64,000 bases of DNA from NCBI GenBank assembly GCA_023255735.1, contig JAGDVP010000005.1, positions 27,761 to 91,760 on the forward strand, given 5' to 3'. Below, piece by piece: positions 1 through 9,565 of the stretch (position 1 is its first letter; the number at the start of each line of letters is the position of its first letter). The notes under the pieces are model-generated. The model was not told the origin of the DNA and made no database searches. It worked only from the letters and a program-made list of their open reading frames with translations. Source of the stretch: Halothiobacillus sp. Lineage in GTDB: Bacteria; Pseudomonadota; Gammaproteobacteria; Halothiobacillales; Halothiobacillaceae. The translations under genes were made by a program, and so were the position numbers.

Positions 1-183
1 CTATTAAACTTCGAAGCGCGTTTCAGTTATGTGGTGAATTTGGGTTTAAAAAGCCCGATTTTGCAACACCACTCATCACAAATTCCGCGCTCATTGTAAG
101 CGCCGATTCGCCCAAGCCTTTGACCCGCAAAGTTGCGGCGGGATTTTATGCATACCCTGACCATAAGATTTCATTGGGCGTTA

Positions 184-2205
184 TCATCGGCTCAGTTTTT
201 TGCGCCAATAGAGCCAATTGAGTTGCCGTGCGAGGTTTTTCGCTTTCAGTTTGGCTAGCGCTTGGCTTTTTTTACTGAACGCTGCCGCAAAAAACCATTG
301 GCTAAAAAGTGATTGGGTTTGCGTGAGCTGCGTGCGGTGCGCGGGAAAGGCTGTGGCAGCGCGCTCGATATAGGCAGACAGGGTTTCACCGGCCTCGCGC
401 GAAACGTTTAAGCGCCGCAAAGCCCGCTCAACGGGTTGCCAGGCTTTTTCTGCGGGTGGCATGGGCTGGATGGCTTGGCTTATTTTTTTCCAAATAAAGA
501 ACACGCCGGCCCAGGTGAGCAGGGTAGCAATGAGACTTAAGAGCAGTTGTGCGCCCGTATTTAAGTTTTTGAGCCCAAAGGTTTGCAGAAAATCGATTTG
601 GGCGCTGCCGCTGTAGCCTAGTATGTATTGGTTCCAGCCGTTTTCTAGTCGGTCATTGAGTTGGGACCATTCCCGCGCGATGCCTTCGGTGTGGCGCAAA
701 CTTACAGGTAAGGTATCGTCTTGTCGTGCTGCGTTGGCAAAGCCTGTATTGATCCGCTCAGGTGCGACCATGGTGGTGGGGTCCACTTGAATCCAGCCTT
801 TATCTTTAACCCAAATTTCACTCCAGGCATGCGCGTCGGCTTGCCGCACCAAGAGATAATCACCGATCACTTCGCCGCCTTGGTAGCCGGTTACGATGCG
901 GGCGGGAATGCCCGCCGCGCGCATTAATAAGGTAAAGGCGCTGGCGTAATGCTCGCAGTAGCCTTTTTTGGTTTGGAACAAAAACTCATCCATGCGGTTT
1001 TCTCCCATCAACTTGCCCGGCCTTAGGGTGTAACTGAAGCCCTCGGTGTGAAAGTAGGACAGGATGCGATCACGGATTTCAAGCGCGGGGAGGCCCCGCA
1101 GAGGTTCTGCCAAGGCTTTAAGCTTGGGATCCCCATCGGGCAGGCTTAGATTTTCAATGCGATCTGCGCGCGGCAGGGGCGTGGGATCAAGCCGATAGTG
1201 TGTTGCGGATGTGACGGTGTAGCGCGTTCGATCGGTTAGGGGGCGGCTTGAAAATAAGCTCGCGGTGTCGCTTAAAACCGTATTGGCTGGCAAGGCGATT
1301 GGAACTGCTAACGAGGGCATAAAGCGGCGCTCTGAGGGCTCAAGGGTAATAGTGTAGGTCACATCCCTATCGGGGCTCGCAAATACATCGGGCGGTGTTA
1401 TCGCATCGAATCCATTGGGCAGCTTGGCATGCCAGGTACCGTTTATTTCTCGACTCATGACCAAAACCCGCCAATAACGTTCGGTGGGCGGAATCATCGC
1501 GCCTTTAAAGCTTACCCGAAATGCGGGGGTGTCATCGGTGGCAAGTTGTTCAAATGCGCCGGCGGTTAGGCTATCGGCAAGGCCGGTTTTGGCCTGTTGC
1601 GTTGTGGGTTGCTGGGTACCCCAGAGTGCGCCGGGCGGCCTTGGAAATAAAATAAACAGCGTTATTGCGATCGGTAAGCCTGCCAGCATTAACCCCAAAG
1701 AGGCGCGGATGCGCGGTTTTATGGCAACAAGGCTTGGGTTGCTCAAACCGATCCAAGCGGTAACAAGGCCGGCAAATAAAATGAGCGCGAGTAAGGTGGT
1801 TGTGATTCCTTGGTCAAACAAAAGAAGGCTTGTAATGAGAAAAAAACCTAATAATAACAATGCATTTTGATCGCGAGTCGCTCGGGTTTCGAGCAGTTTG
1901 AGCAGGGCGGCTAAGGTGAGTAAGGCGGTGCCCGCATCGCGCCCCCAAAGGCTGTGATAACTTAAAAACACCCCCAAACCCGCCAATAAACCCAATGAAA
2001 TCAAAAGAAATTGCGGCGGGCGGGGCCAGTTGCGCCATTCATGAAAAAAACGCCACATAAGCCCCGCCATCACGAGCGGAATAGCCCACACAGGCATGTG
2101 GCTTAAATGCGCCAAAATGGCTAAACCAATCACAAAACCTAATGGAATATCCAAGCGAAAACGATGACTGGCGTGCGGCGCTGGGCGGGCGCTGTGTGGA
2201 GTCAT
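184..2205 (-). CDS. TgpA-like transglutaminase (DUF3488/transglutaminase-like domain) membrane protein
   Basis: 673 aa; N-terminal multi-TM region, then transglutaminase core 'KKGYCEHYASAFTLLMRAAGIPARIVTGYQGGE...DAHAWSEIWVKDKGWIQVDPT' with Cys/His/Asp triad; C-terminal TM plus DUF4129-like tail. Confidence 0.9.
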   Translation of the reverse strand: MTPHSARPAPHASHRFRLDIPLGFVIGLAILAHLSHMPVWAIPLVMAGLMWRFFHEWRNWPRPPQFLLISLGLLAGLGVFLSYHSLWGRDAGTALLTLAALLKLLETRATRDQNALLLLGFFLITSLLLFDQGITTTLLALILFAGLVTAWIGLSNPSLVAIKPRIRASLGLMLAGLPIAITLFILFPRPPGALWGTQQPTTQQAKTGLADSLTAGAFEQLATDDTPAFRVSFKGAMIPPTERYWRVLVMSREINGTWHAKLPNGFDAITPPDVFASPDRDVTYTITLEPSERRFMPSLAVPIALPANTVLSDTASLFSSRPLTDRTRYTVTSATHYRLDPTPLPRADRIENLSLPDGDPKLKALAEPLRGLPALEIRDRILSYFHTEGFSYTLRPGKLMGENRMDEFLFQTKKGYCEHYASAFTLLMRAAGIPARIVTGYQGGEVIGDYLLVRQADAHAWSEIWVKDKGWIQVDPTTMVAPERINTGFANAARQDDTLPVSLRHTEGIAREWSQLNDRLENGWNQYILGYSGSAQIDFLQTFGLKNLNTGAQLLLSLIATLLTWAGVFFIWKKISQAIQPMPPAEKAWQPVERALRRLNVSREAGETLSAYIERAATAFPAHRTQLTQTQSLFSQWFFAAAFSKKSQALAKLKAKNLARQLNWLYWRKKLSR

Positions 2206-3116
2206 CTTGCACCTTGGTTTTGCGGGGGTGCTAAAAATAGGGCTAAGGCTTCAAGGCACTGTTGCCGGTGCCGCGTATCATGACCACGCAAAGGCGCATT
2301 TCCCGGTAAATTCAGCGTAAAAGCCCTATTCTGGGCTGAGAGCTGTAACACCCATTGGGTTATTTGGCTTAGATTGGCTTCAATTGAGCCGGGCATTTGG
2401 TTGAAATTAATTTGTATCTCGTCTGATTCGGTTAAATCGCTCTGCCAGTGTTGGGTGACGAGTTGTCCTGTTCTGGCGAATTGCTTAAAGGCGATTTTAT
2501 TTAACGCATCGCCTGCTGTGTAACTGCGCAAATGCTCAAATTGTTCATCCCCTTTGTTTGCGGCTGTGGATGCGGCCGATTTTTTATCGGCCAATTGTGC
2601 CTGCGGCAAAGGGGCTTGGCCTTGGGGTTTTGGGTAAACCCATTGGCGCTGGTTATCCCAACTCAACGCGCGTTCAGCAGTCCACAAACCAATGGGGTAT
2701 TGGGTTGACAGCAAAATGACGGGGGCGGGGAAATTGCCTCGAAGCAGTGGGGCGAGGGGCAGCTCAAGCACAATTGCGGTTGCTGCGGGCAGGGCGCAGA
2801 CGATAGGCTCGGCACCAAGAGCTCTTAGTGTGATGGCGGGGTTGGGTAATTCGCTTAAAATTTGAATTTGCCATCCACCGGGTTCGGTGGCGTGCCGTGG
2901 CGCTATGGCAAAGGCAGATACGCTGGCGCTTTTTAATTGTCGCCGCGTTTGCCAAGCACTATTGCCCATGAGTGAAATGAGTAAAAAACTAATAAAAAAA
3001 ATAATGTTGTTGCCATAGTTTATGGCGGCCAGCAACATGGCGATCACTAACACGATAAATCCCATGCCCATTTTGTTGGGTTTGAGTGTTAGTCGATGCA
3101 AAGAGGATGGCTTCAT
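2202..3116 (-). CDS. DUF58-like domain protein
   Basis: Two N-terminal TM segments; 'GDEQFEHLRSYTAGDALNKIAFKQFARTGQLVTQHW' resembles the DUF58 core; stop overlaps the TgpA-like start (ATGA-type coupling). Confidence 0.8.
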   Translation of the reverse strand: MKPSSLHRLTLKPNKMGMGFIVLVIAMLLAAINYGNNIIFFISFLLISLMGNSAWQTRRQLKSASVSAFAIAPRHATEPGGWQIQILSELPNPAITLRALGAEPIVCALPAATAIVLELPLAPLLRGNFPAPVILLSTQYPIGLWTAERALSWDNQRQWVYPKPQGQAPLPQAQLADKKSAASTAANKGDEQFEHLRSYTAGDALNKIAFKQFARTGQLVTQHWQSDLTESDEIQINFNQMPGSIEANLSQITQWVLQLSAQNRAFTLNLPGNAPLRGHDTRHRQQCLEALALFLAPPQNQGAR

Positions 3117-3273
3117 GGCAAATTAGTGTTGTGATAAAGAGTGCTTATTTTGAGTATAGAGGGTTTCCCCACAGGGGCGGGGCGGGTTCGAACAACGTAC
3201 ACGGGTGATTGCTGTTAAAATCTTGGCCAAAATAGAACAACCCATTAAAGCACACGATGAGCGAGGTAGAAAA

Positions 3274-4395
3274 ATGATGCGGTGGATTATTTTTATAGCG
3301 GTCGCGCTCACGCTGTATGTGGTGTATCTGCTTTCACCAATTTTAACCCCATTTTTGGCGGGGATTGTGCTGGCGTATTTGTTTGATCCGTTGGTTACGC
3401 GTATGACGTTTTGGAAAATCAATCGCACCATTGGCACGACGCTCGTTTTTTTTGTGATGTCACTTTTGTTATTTTTGGCCGTGCTGGCGTTGGTTCCCGT
3501 GGTGATTGAGCAGGCCATCAAATTGGTGACGGTATTCCCTAAATTATTGGAGCGAATTCAAACGGAATTAGTGCCTTATTTGAATACTCGCTTAGGGTTA
3601 ACGATTAATCTTAAATCGCTCACCGATTTATCCATGCAACATGCGCAAGATATTGGCGCGGTGTTAGCAAAAAGTGCCGGTGTGATTTTTGGCAATGGCA
3701 CAGCCGTTATTTTATCGTTTATGAATTTGATTTTAATTCCAGTCATCGGCTTTTATTTATTGCGGGATTGGCCTGATTTAATGGAAAAAATCCGCACATT
3801 GATTCCGCGCCAACAAGAAACACGGTGGGTGGGCTTGGCTGCGGAATCTAACCTCATGTTAGGCGGTTTCCTGCGCGGGCAACTCGCGGTTATGCTCGCT
3901 AATGGTTTGACTTATTCCATCGGTTTATCGCTGATTGGTTTGGATACGGGGATTGTGATTGGTATGTCGGCGGGGATGCTGAGCTTTGTTCCGTATTTGG
4001 GTAACTTAATCGGCATTACGATGGCGCTCGTCGCTATGTATATTCAAACGGGCGAATTTACGCCCTTGATGTGGGTGTTATTGGTGTTTGGTATCGGTCA
4101 AACATTAGAAAGCGTTTTGTGGCAGCCGCGCTTTGTGGGCGAGCGCATCGGCTTGCACCCCGTTGCGGTTATTTTTGCGGTGATGGCGGGCGGTGTCTTG
4201 TTTGGCTTTTTCGGCATTCTGCTTGCGCTGCCAGTTTCCGCTATCTTGATGGTGATGGCGCGCCACGGGTTGCAATATTATCAACACAGTTCGTTTTATC
4301 AGAGTGCCGAGATAGATTCTCCACTGGCCGAAGCGGTAACGGAGCCTATGCCGCCTGCCGCAACGCCCCATTCGCTGGATTCTCACCCGCGTTAG
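3274..4395 (+). CDS. AI-2E transporter family / PerM-like permease
   Basis: Multi-TM; 'LSPILTPFLAGIVLAYLFDPLV...GIVIGMSAGMLSFVPYLGNLIGI...GQTLESVLWQPRFVGERIGLHPVAVIFAVMAGGVLFGFFGILLALPVSAIL'; ORF open from 3205, likely start 3274. Confidence 0.9.
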   Translation: MMRWIIFIAVALTLYVVYLLSPILTPFLAGIVLAYLFDPLVTRMTFWKINRTIGTTLVFFVMSLLLFLAVLALVPVVIEQAIKLVTVFPKLLERIQTELVPYLNTRLGLTINLKSLTDLSMQHAQDIGAVLAKSAGVIFGNGTAVILSFMNLILIPVIGFYLLRDWPDLMEKIRTLIPRQQETRWVGLAAESNLMLGGFLRGQLAVMLANGLTYSIGLSLIGLDTGIVIGMSAGMLSFVPYLGNLIGITMALVAMYIQTGEFTPLMWVLLVFGIGQTLESVLWQPRFVGERIGLHPVAVIFAVMAGGVLFGFFGILLALPVSAILMVMARHGLQYYQHSSFYQSAEIDSPLAEAVTEPMPPAATPHSLDSHPR

Positions 4396-4410
4396 CACGC
4401 ATGGCTCGGT

Positions 4411-5118
4411 ATGTCCTTAAAACTGCATCAGTTACCGCTTGATCTTGATTTGCAAGCCCCCCACGCCTTAGAGGGATTTATCGGCGGGGATAATTTGTTG
4501 CTTCGCGCTTTAATTACGCAGCAGGTAGCAGGTTCTGGGGAGTCGCAATTATTTATTCATGGCGCAGAGAACACCGGTAAAACCCATTTGGCGCAAGCGG
4601 CGTGCTTTTTTGCAAGCCAAATGGGGCGAACGGCTGCTTATGTGCCGTTAAAGCGGGCTTGCGCCCAGCTTGATCAAATTGGGTATGAACCCGCAGATTT
4701 GGTGGTTCTAGATGATGTAGATGCGCTGGTTGGTCACGCGGGCAGTGAGTTTTTACTGTTCGATTTGATTAATCGCCTGCGCGAACAACACACGCCCCTT
4801 TTGCTGACAGCGCGGCTGCCGCCCGCCGCACTGGAGTTTGAGTTGCCGGATTTGGCCTCGCGTTTGGCTTGGGGCGTAACGCTTGCGATTCACAGCCCAA
4901 ACGATGCCGAAAAAATCGAACTTATGCGGCGCAAAGCCCAAGAGCGCGGTTTTGAACTACCGTTTGAAACCGCTGTGTACCTTCTTGCGCGCTGCCCTCG
5001 CGATGTGGGGAGCTTGCTTGCGATGATTCAAACGCTCGATCACGCCTCATTGAGTGCACAACGCAAAATTAGCATCCCGTTTGTGCGGTCAGTGTTTTTC
5101 ACCAACGCGTCAAATTAA
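4411..5118 (+). CDS. hda: DnaA regulatory inactivator Hda
   Basis: DnaA-like AAA+ 'LFIHGAENTGKTHLAQAA...DLVVLDDVDALVG...'; PerM-Hda order is common in gammaproteobacteria. Confidence 0.88.
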   Translation: MSLKLHQLPLDLDLQAPHALEGFIGGDNLLLRALITQQVAGSGESQLFIHGAENTGKTHLAQAACFFASQMGRTAAYVPLKRACAQLDQIGYEPADLVVLDDVDALVGHAGSEFLLFDLINRLREQHTPLLLTARLPPAALEFELPDLASRLAWGVTLAIHSPNDAEKIELMRRKAQERGFELPFETAVYLLARCPRDVGSLLAMIQTLDHASLSAQRKISIPFVRSVFFTNASN

Positions 5119-5699
5119 GATTTTTTCGCCTCATCATCATAGGCTTGGCGCAAACGCGCCAAGCCTTGGCGATACGCCTCGGCATCCCCATAATCAAAAA
5201 AATCTGAGTAGCGCTCATGCGCTTGGGGGATGCGTTGGGCATATTTTATTGGGCACCAATATTGCTCCGTTCGGCTTGAAACTTCCCGCACATACGCCGC
5301 CACCCCATTGCCGTAGGAGCAATACAGGCAATTGAATTTTTCAATTAAATTAAGATAAGGCAATGTTTCGCGCCCAAATACCACAAAATCTGAGCGCTTG
5401 ACTTTCGGGATACGGTAGATAGGAAAACACAAGCTTTGATAGACGGTGACAAAGGCATCAATCAAAAAAAATGGAATCCAGCCAAAGTAAATAATGGGCG
5501 CGGTTAAAATAACAAATGGTCGTGAATTGCCGATAAACCGCAGCAAACCCACTTTGTAGTGTTTTTGTTGCCGATTAAATTCTTCCGCGAGTTCGGTGCG
5601 TTTTTGCTCAAACGCATCCCGTGATTTGCGGTATTCGCCCTCAAGCTCCTCTTGCAGGGCGCGAATGCGCGCATGAATGTCATCAATATTGGGGTTCAT
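5115..5699 (-). CDS. Conserved hypothetical protein: N-terminal coiled coil, membrane segment, Cys-containing C-terminal domain
   Basis: 194 aa; motif 'NLIEKFNCLYCSYGNGVAAYVREVSSRTEQYWCPIKYAQR'; hydrophobic segment 'PFVILTAPIIYFGWIPFFLIDAFVTVYQSL'. Confidence 0.7.
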   Translation of the reverse strand: MNPNIDDIHARIRALQEELEGEYRKSRDAFEQKRTELAEEFNRQQKHYKVGLLRFIGNSRPFVILTAPIIYFGWIPFFLIDAFVTVYQSLCFPIYRIPKVKRSDFVVFGRETLPYLNLIEKFNCLYCSYGNGVAAYVREVSSRTEQYWCPIKYAQRIPQAHERYSDFFDYGDAEAYRQGLARLRQAYDDEAKKS

Positions 5700-5808
5700 G
5701 GGCGCCTTTTTTTGGGGGGTGGGTGGGTTTCACTTAAGGGCTAATAGACCCGCTCAGAAAAAACGCCAGATATGGCCGGCGTTGATCACGCAATGTGGGT
5801 GCTGAAAT

Positions 5809-6213
5809 TTAAGCCCGCGTTTTGGTATAAGACATGATAGCCGCGCGAAGGAGCGAATTACATGCCGCGGCAAACAGGGATTGCAACTCAGAGAATTCAT
5901 TAAAAATTTCCTCTTCCGCCTCTTTGCTGTCATGGCGGCTGGCCATGAGCGCATCGGCCGATTCGTGCATTTGCTGATGTAAATCGCGCACGGCATCAAA
6001 TTCGGCTTTTTGCGCCTTGGGAATTTCGGTTCGATTAATAAACTGGCCAAATTTGCATTCGTGGTGGCTTTGAATGTGCTTTTTTCGATCAAACAGGAGC
6101 GATGCCATAATCTGGCTATACCAAGCAAAATGCCAATAGGTCACTTCCTCAAATTCATTAATGAATTGGCTGTAATCAAAGGGTGTCGCATTGGATTGAG
6201 TTGATTCGTTCAT
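5809..6213 (-). CDS. Stand-alone CZB-like (chemoreceptor zinc-binding) domain protein
   Basis: 134 aa; pattern H-x2-W ... 'HECKFGQF' ... 'FDAVRDLHQQMHESADAL' matches the His/Cys/His-x3-His zinc ligand arrangement of CZB domains. Confidence 0.6.
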   Translation of the reverse strand: MNESTQSNATPFDYSQFINEFEEVTYWHFAWYSQIMASLLFDRKKHIQSHHECKFGQFINRTEIPKAQKAEFDAVRDLHQQMHESADALMASRHDSKEAEEEIFNEFSELQSLFAAACNSLLRAAIMSYTKTRA

Positions 6214-6318
6214 GGTGATCCTGTGGGTTGGGATTTTTACTGTTATGAGTTTAGCGGCGAATTTTTCGCATGTCAGTGCGGTATTTCACGCGGTTGATCG
6301 CCACAATTTTAAAGTTGC

Positions 6319-7077
6319 TTAGTTTGATCGAACCAAAGCCCGCAAATAAGCGCAATCAACGAAGCCGTTGGCCGGCACTTGCCCAAAATGGGTGTGTATT
6401 TCACGCCCGGGCTCGCCTAAATCGCTTAAAACCGCCAAGGCACCGTTGAAATTATCATCCCGCGTGTAGGCGTTTTCAGTCACCAGCACCGGAATACCGG
6501 CTTCAAGGGCAGAAATAACGCCGTTATCGGAATCTTCAATCGCCAAACACGCCTCGGCGGGTAATTGCAACTGCGCCAAAGTGTAGACATAAATATCGCC
6601 GGCAGGTTTCTTGTTTGGCACGATATCGCCAGCGGCAATGACTTCAAACCAGTCGATCGATTCCGCCCCGAGCGTTGCTTCCAGCAAGCCTGTGACATTC
6701 TCAGGCGTAGTGGTCGTCACAATCGCCAAACGCAAGCCCTGTGCGCGGGCTTCATCCAGCAACCGGCGAACCCCGGGGCGCAGCGGGATGGCGCCATTAG
6801 CCAATAGGCGCAAATAATGGGCGGTTTTTGCCTTATGCAAACTGGCAATAAAGGCCGCTTCATCTGCTTGGCTTGGGTAGGCTGGGTTGTAGGTATCAAT
6901 GAAATGTCGAATGCGTTCTTTGCCACCGGTAATAGCTAATAAAGCGCCATACACCTCAACACTCCACGACCAATCTAAACCCGCTTCGGTAAATGCTTGA
7001 TTAAAAGCGATACGGTGCCCATCGCGCTCGGTTTCTGCCAGTGTGCCATCGACATCAAATAAAATTGCTTTCAACAT
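6319..7077 (-). CDS. HAD-superfamily hydrolase, CbbY-like
   Basis: 'MLKAILFDVDGTLAETERDGHRIAFNQAF' (HAD motif I), 'VTTTTPENV', 'KKPAGDIYVYTLAQL', 'AIEDSDNGVISALEAGIPVLVT'. Confidence 0.88.
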   Translation of the reverse strand: MLKAILFDVDGTLAETERDGHRIAFNQAFTEAGLDWSWSVEVYGALLAITGGKERIRHFIDTYNPAYPSQADEAAFIASLHKAKTAHYLRLLANGAIPLRPGVRRLLDEARAQGLRLAIVTTTTPENVTGLLEATLGAESIDWFEVIAAGDIVPNKKPAGDIYVYTLAQLQLPAEACLAIEDSDNGVISALEAGIPVLVTENAYTRDDNFNGALAVLSDLGEPGREIHTHFGQVPANGFVDCAYLRALVRSN

Positions 7078-7241
7078 GCCAAAACAACCCCATGTGGCTT
7101 AATTTAGATTCAAGTACGGTATCCTAGCAGGAAGTGGGCGGTTAATTGACAAACCCGCGCGGGCAAATGGCGTTAATCAGAGGTTCCTTAGGGCATTGCG
7201 CCTTTTTTTATTGACGTTTAACAAGGTGACGGGAATTTAGC

Positions 7242-8072
7242 ATGCAAATTTTGGCGACACAGCGCGGTTGGGGCTGGATTTTAGATGGCTGGCGATTGAT
7301 GAAATTGCGCCTAGGTTTGGTGATTGGCGTTGTGATGTTGATGTATGTGTTGCTGTTTGTTGCCAGCATGCTGCCGTTCGTGGGCAATATACTCACGCCG
7401 TTTTTATCGCCCTTTCTTGCCGGCGGCGTTTATGTTGTGTTTGCTCGGATGCAAGAAATTGCGCGACGCAGCCAATTTGAGCCGCTTGCTCGTGAGCAAC
7501 CCATCGCGTTTGATTTAATGTTTTCCGTGTTTAAAGATCCCACGCCTCGGAAGGCATTACTCAATTTGGCATTGTTGAGCGTTGGCTTCACGTTAGCAAT
7601 GCTGTTGCTTCTGGCGGTGTTTGTGACGGTGAAATTATCCCATATTGATCACACTGTTTTAACCGATGTCACCGCGACCGACGCGCAGCGTGTCGCGTTT
7701 TTAATGCCCATTTTGCTGGACCCCAGCGCGTGGATTGTCTGGTTAATCGCTTTGCTTAGCGTTGCAATTTATAGCATGGCAACGTTTTTTGCCGTGCCGC
7801 TGATTGTATTGCGCGGCTTGAGTGTGGTGCCGGCCTTGCGGCAAAGTTTTAAAGCGGTGGCACAAAACTGGTTAGCATTTTTGTTGTATGGGCTGATTTG
7901 GTTGGTTTTATTGATTAGCGTGCCGTTTACCCTCATGCTGAGCTTAATTATTTTGCTGCCCTTAATGTTTGTGAGCGTGTTTATTGCATTTGAAGAGATT
8001 TGGCCAGTAAAGGGCGAGGGTTCGCACAGCGTAACGGGCGCACCGAACACGCATATTTCAACGGTGATGTAA
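7242..8072 (+). CDS. BPSS1780-like family membrane protein
   Basis: 276 aa, multiple TM helices; 'GWGWILDGWRLMKLRLG...LTPFLSPFLAGGVYVVFARMQEIARRSQFEP' resembles BPSS1780-family proteins. Confidence 0.7.
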   Translation: MQILATQRGWGWILDGWRLMKLRLGLVIGVVMLMYVLLFVASMLPFVGNILTPFLSPFLAGGVYVVFARMQEIARRSQFEPLAREQPIAFDLMFSVFKDPTPRKALLNLALLSVGFTLAMLLLLAVFVTVKLSHIDHTVLTDVTATDAQRVAFLMPILLDPSAWIVWLIALLSVAIYSMATFFAVPLIVLRGLSVVPALRQSFKAVAQNWLAFLLYGLIWLVLLISVPFTLMLSLIILLPLMFVSVFIAFEEIWPVKGEGSHSVTGAPNTHISTVM

Positions 8073-8096
8073 CGCGGCTCGCTCCATTCATTGCCC

Positions 8097-8122
8097 AAAA
8101 GCCCCCATCATTGGGGGTTTTT
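8097..8122. terminator. Putative bidirectional Rho-independent terminator between convergent genes
   Basis: AAAAGCCCCCATCATTGGGGGTTTTT: G/C stem with TCAT loop, T-run on the right and A-run on the left. Confidence 0.75.
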
Positions 8123-8159
8123 GGGTTATTGCGTGAACCGGCGCTTTCAAGTGATGCGC

Positions 8160-8645
8160 TTAGTGGTGGTGATGACCATCGAGGCCATGGGCGTGGCCAT
8201 GCTCAATTTCTTCAGCAGTGGCCGCGCGAATGGCTTGCACCACCACATCAAAATGCAGGGTTTCACCGGCAAGTTCGTGATTGGCATCTAAATGCACCTG
8301 ATCGCCCTTCACCTCCATTACCGTTACCACGTTAACCCCGTGTTCGGCCTCGGCATGAAACTTCATGCCGGGGACAATCTCATCGACCCCTTGGAATAAA
8401 TGCCGAGGCACTACTTGCGTCATGCTCTCATCGCGCAGGCCATATGCCTCTTCGGGGGGAATGGTCACGGTGAAGCTGTCCCCCACTTTTTTACCCAGCA
8501 GGGCATGCTCTAGGCCGGAAATAATATTGTGATGGCCGTGAAGATAGGTGAGCGGCGCATGGCCCACTGAGCTGTCGACCACGTCCCCGGCATCATTTTT
8601 TAGGGTGTATTCGATCGCAACGACCGTGTTGTCAGAAACCTGCAT
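8160..8645 (-). CDS. slyD: FKBP-type peptidyl-prolyl cis-trans isomerase, SlyD-like
   Basis: 'VVAIEYTLKNDAGDVVDSSVGHAPLTYLHGHHNIISGLEHALLGKKVGD...VTIPPEEAYG', His-rich tail HGHAHGLDGHHHH. Confidence 0.93.
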   Translation of the reverse strand: MQVSDNTVVAIEYTLKNDAGDVVDSSVGHAPLTYLHGHHNIISGLEHALLGKKVGDSFTVTIPPEEAYGLRDESMTQVVPRHLFQGVDEIVPGMKFHAEAEHGVNVVTVMEVKGDQVHLDANHELAGETLHFDVVVQAIRAATAEEIEHGHAHGLDGHHHH

Positions 8646-8688
8646 GGATTAAGTCCTCAAAGGCGAGCAGTGGTGTTGATCCCAAGAA

Positions 8689-9510
8689 TTAACGACGGCT
8701 CAGGTGGTAGAAATGGTTGGTGGCGCTAACAAAACCCGAAGGACTGCCGCAATCAAAGCGTTGACCCTTGAATTTATAGGCAATTACCTTGCCTTGTTGT
8801 GCTTGGGTGCGAATGGCATCGGTGAGTTGAATTTCCCCCCCCGCACCGGCTTGAGTGGACTCCAGAATATCAAAAATATCTGGGGTCAGAATATAGCGGC
8901 CAATAATAGCTAAATTACTTGGCGCATCATTGGCCATAGGTTTTTCCACCATATGGGTGACTTGAATTAAGCCTTCTTCAATTTCGGTGCCAGCAATCAC
9001 ACCATATTTATGAATCTCGCTTAAGGGCACTTCTTCTACCGCAACCACGCTACACTGATACCGATTAAAAATTTCGACCATTTGGCTTAATACGCCATTG
9101 GGCGCACCAACGCATAAGTCATCGGCGAGCACTACGGCAAAAGGCTCGTTACCAATTAAAGGCTCGCCCGTTAAAATGGCATGGCCGAGGCCAAGCATGC
9201 TGGTTTGGCGGGTGTAGGAGAAGGTGCAATTATCAATTAAGCGATCAATGCTCGCCAATAATGAGGCTTTTGAGGTGCCGCGAATTTGGTGTTCTAATTC
9301 ATAATTCACATCAAAGTGGTCTTCCAGCGCACGTTTGCCCCGACCCGTTACAATCGCCATATTTTTAATGCCGGCTTCCAACGCTTCTTCAACGCCATAT
9401 TGAATGAGTGGGCGATCTAATATGGGCAACATCTCTTTGGGCATCACTTTAGTGGCGGGTAAAAAGCGGGTGCCATAACCTGCTGCGGGAAACAGACATT
9501 TGCGAATCAT
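8689..9510 (-). CDS. galU: UTP--glucose-1-phosphate uridylyltransferase
   Basis: 'KCLFPAAGYGTRFLPATKVMPKEMLPILDRPLIQYGVEEA...' canonical GalU N-terminus. Confidence 0.96.
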   Translation of the reverse strand: MIRKCLFPAAGYGTRFLPATKVMPKEMLPILDRPLIQYGVEEALEAGIKNMAIVTGRGKRALEDHFDVNYELEHQIRGTSKASLLASIDRLIDNCTFSYTRQTSMLGLGHAILTGEPLIGNEPFAVVLADDLCVGAPNGVLSQMVEIFNRYQCSVVAVEEVPLSEIHKYGVIAGTEIEEGLIQVTHMVEKPMANDAPSNLAIIGRYILTPDIFDILESTQAGAGGEIQLTDAIRTQAQQGKVIAYKFKGQRFDCGSPSGFVSATNHFYHLSRR

Positions 9511-9565
9511 GAGTATTCCTTGAATTCAGAGTAGTTTTGATCTGGCTCGCATCATAACCAAAAAA

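Noticed and set aside
3-221. Open forward frame at the window edge ('IKLRSAFQLCGEFGFKKPDFATPLITNSALIVSADSPKPLTRKVAAGFYAYPDHKISLGVIIGSVF...')
   Set aside because: No recognisable family, runs into the tgpA-like 3' end on the other strand, and no start is visible; may be the tail of a gene outside the window but I cannot support it.
3123-3521. 132-aa minus-strand ORF under the PerM-like 5' end
   Set aside because: Overlaps confident coding sequence, no recognisable domain.
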